DNA from: Candidatus Bipolaricaulota bacterium
GTDB lineage: Bacteria; Bipolaricaulota; Bipolaricaulia; Bipolaricaulales; Bipolaricaulaceae
Reading direction: 5' to 3'
NCBI GenBank assembly: GCA_021129895.1
Contig: JAJOKL010000068.1
Span: 1-6,826 of the forward strand
DNA length: 6,826 bases
Shown here: positions 5,488 to 6,826 of the stretch, piece by piece
Layout: each line of letters begins with the position of its first letter
Numbering within the stretch: the stretch's first letter is position 1
Notes under the pieces: generated by a model
What the model was told of the DNA's origin: nothing
Database searches by the model: none
The model's input: only the letters and a program-made list of their open reading frames with translations
Program-made: the position numbers and the translations under genes

Positions 5488-6774
5488 ATGGGGATGGTAG
5501 AAGGGGGTTATCCACACTCGGGGCCTCACGGATCCCGGGCAAAGGGAAACGAACTGGAGGGTTTCGAGGTAAGGCGGGAGGGGGACACGGTGACCGTGAC
5601 GATCACCGTCCCCCGAGAAGCGATCCGCCGGGCCGAGGAGCGATTGCTCCGGGAGATCGCCCGAGAGGTGTTCATCCCGGGGTTCCGCCCCGGCAAGGCC
5701 CCCCGGCACCTGGTGCTGGCCCGCTACGGGGAGCGGGAATTCGAACAGGAGCTGCAGGACCTGTTGATCCGGGAATGGTTGGGGAAGACCTTGGATCGGG
5801 CCTCCCTGGAGCCGGTCACCACCCCCCAGGTGGGGGAGGTGGACTTCCAGCGGGGGGAGGGCCTGTCGTTTACGGCCACGTTCGAGGTGCTCCCCGAGGT
5901 AGAGGTCCCGGACCAGCTCGACCTCCAGTTGGAGGCGCCCCCGCCGGCCGAGGTGAGCGAGGAGGAGCTGAAGCAGGTGCTGGAGGACGTGCGGCGGCAG
6001 GCGGCGGTGCTGGAGCCGAAGGAAGGCCCGGCCGAGGCCGGGGACGTGGTGCGCATCGCCCGTGGGGAGCGGATGTGGGAGGCGGAGATCGACCCGGCCC
6101 GCCCCCTCGGCCGACAGCTCCTCGGTGTCACCGCCGGGACGTCGGTGGTCCTCAAGGACGAGGAAGGCCACGCCGAGGAGTTCCAGGTGATAGGGGTGTA
6201 TCGCCTCCTGATCCCGGACGAGGAGGAGGCGGCCGCCAGCTTAGGGGAGGAGTCCTGGGAGAAGCTGGTGGAGAAGGTGCGGGAGCAGCTCCTGACCCAG
6301 AAGGAGGCGGAGCGGCGACATAACTTCCGCCTGGCGGCCCTGGACGCCCTGGCCGATCACCTGAAGCTCGAGCCCCCACCGGGGCTTCTCGCCCGGGCCA
6401 TCGACGAGGAGATGCAAGCCCTCCGGATCAAGCCCGAGCTCAGGGGCGAGGTGGAGGGAGCGGTACGCCGCCGGCTGCGCCGGGAGATCCTAGCCCAAAG
6501 GATTGCCGAGCAGAAGGGGCTCCTCCCCAGCGAGGAGGAGCTAGAGGAGGAGGCGAAGAAGGTCGGGGTGGAACCGGACCGGATGCGGGGCAGGCTGATA
6601 TTCCGCCGCGCGGCGGACTGGATCATAGACAGAGCCTGCCCCGCAAATCTCAGGGGGGCGGGGCAGGCTCCCGCCCGGCCCGGTTCATGGAACTGGGTTA
6701 GAGGGATTTTTTGGAGGTTTGGACTTAGGAAGCGGCGATCAGGTGCCAGGGCCCCTCTTGACGCTGCGCCGTGA
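5488..6774 (+). CDS. tig: Trigger factor with reduced middle domain and unusual C-terminal tail
   Basis: Trigger factor is the ribosome-docked chaperone that receives nascent chains at the exit tunnel. The ribosome-binding domain (about 22-145) contains the signature GFRPGKAP (65-72) and then SFTATFEVLPEVEVP. The segment where the FKBP-type PPIase domain belongs (about 178-244) is only about 67 residues against roughly 95-100; its AGDVVRI start and EFQVIGVY end are recognisable, but the IPGFE-type and flap segments between are missing. The helical C-terminal chaperone domain spans about 250-383 and ends in RRAADWIIDRA. About 45 further residues rich in Arg, Gly, Pro and Trp do not resemble trigger factor and run through a perfect hairpin. 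The ATG at 5488 is preceded by GGGGAG (5473-5478) at 9 nt; ATG at 5494 is also possible. About 21 N-terminal residues precede the usual family start. Identity is firm; both termini are uncertain. Confidence 0.9.
   Translation: MGMVEGGYPHSGPHGSRAKGNELEGFEVRREGDTVTVTITVPREAIRRAEERLLREIAREVFIPGFRPGKAPRHLVLARYGEREFEQELQDLLIREWLGKTLDRASLEPVTTPQVGEVDFQRGEGLSFTATFEVLPEVEVPDQLDLQLEAPPPAEVSEEELKQVLEDVRRQAAVLEPKEGPAEAGDVVRIARGERMWEAEIDPARPLGRQLLGVTAGTSVVLKDEEGHAEEFQVIGVYRLLIPDEEEAAASLGEESWEKLVEKVREQLLTQKEAERRHNFRLAALDALADHLKLEPPPGLLARAIDEEMQALRIKPELRGEVEGAVRRRLRREILAQRIAEQKGLLPSEEELEEEAKKVGVEPDRMRGRLIFRRAADWIIDRACPANLRGAGQAPARPGSWNWVRGIFWRFGLRKRRSGARAPLDAAP
6632..6670 (+). terminator. 13-bp perfect hairpin at the end of the tig domain, terminator-like
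   Basis: GAGCCTGCCCCGC (6632-6644) and GCGGGGCAGGCTC (6658-6670) form a perfect 13-bp GC-rich stem with a 13-nt loop. It begins where the conserved trigger factor sequence stops, which is where a terminator would normally sit, yet the reading frame stays open through it to 6774. No T run follows directly; the nearest is six T at 6707-6712, too far for an intrinsic terminator. Confidence 0.5.
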
Positions 6775-6810
6775 ACAGGTGGACGCGGTGGTCCATAAAG
6801 GGGAGGGTAG

Positions 6811-6817
6811 AAAGGAG
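6811..6817 (+). promoter_or_regulatory. Ribosome binding site of a gene starting at or beyond the window edge
   Basis: AAAGGAG at 6811-6817 is a strong Shine-Dalgarno sequence. A TTG at 6822 is only 4 nt away, so a start codon just outside (for example at 6827, 9 nt spacing) is equally possible. clpP often follows tig in bacteria, but nothing in this sequence identifies the next gene. Confidence 0.4.
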
Positions 6818-6826
6818 TTCCTTGAA

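Noticed and set aside
6707..6712. Six-T run as the terminator tail of the 6632-6670 hairpin
   Set aside because: It is 37 nt beyond the stem, too far for intrinsic termination, and no other stem adjoins it.
6758..6797. TTGACG (6758-6763) as -35 of the gene after tig
   Set aside because: The only A/T-rich hexamer downstream (TCCATA at 6792) is 28 nt away, outside usual spacing.

Overview
This is a GC-rich, gene-dense bacterial window with strong G/C at third codon positions and proteins rich in Glu, Arg and Leu, as in many thermophiles. A trigger factor gene places it in Bacteria. The mix of tig, a PHP-type polX, mnmA and two small Cys-rich families (DUF6062- and DUF6485-like) fits a deep-branching thermophilic lineage such as Bipolaricaulota (former OP1/Acetothermia). 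That placement is a low-confidence guess from protein style; no 16S or other marker is present.

Layout. (1) 76-765, plus: a two-module C-x2-C/C-x2-H protein of DUF6062 type, ending 6 bp from the convergent end of mnmA. (2) 3296 down to 772, minus: a three-gene operon of an alkaline-phosphatase-superfamily hydrolase, a damaged cupin gene, and mnmA. Stop codons and ribosome binding sites of adjacent genes touch or overlap. (3) 3297-3351: a 55-bp divergent promoter region with a perfect TATAAT 9 nt before the hydrolase ATG, which predicts a leaderless or nearly leaderless mRNA. (4) 3352-5264, plus: a 66-aa nine-cysteine protein (DUF6485-like) overlapping polX by ATGA; polX is a complete 571-aa family X polymerase with a C-terminal PHP domain. 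(5) 5265-5487: a 223-bp non-coding stretch with a perfect 9-bp hairpin after polX, several competing inverted repeats and a palindrome, probably the leader and promoter region of tig. (6) 5488-6774: trigger factor with a strongly reduced middle domain and an unusual C-terminal tail that runs through a 13-bp perfect hairpin. (7) 6775-6826: the upstream region of another gene, with a good ribosome binding site at the window edge.

How the genes fit together. The functions are housekeeping: DNA repair synthesis (PolX), wobble-uridine thiolation of tRNA (MnmA) and nascent-chain folding (trigger factor), interleaved with small metal-binding or uncharacterised proteins. I see no mobile element, CRISPR array, defence island, tRNA or rRNA. 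The points most worth a second look are the cupin gene that appears to have lost about 30 central codons plus frame, the trigger factor with a rudimentary PPIase domain and lost or displaced stop, the structured tig leader, and the DUF6485-polX coupling.
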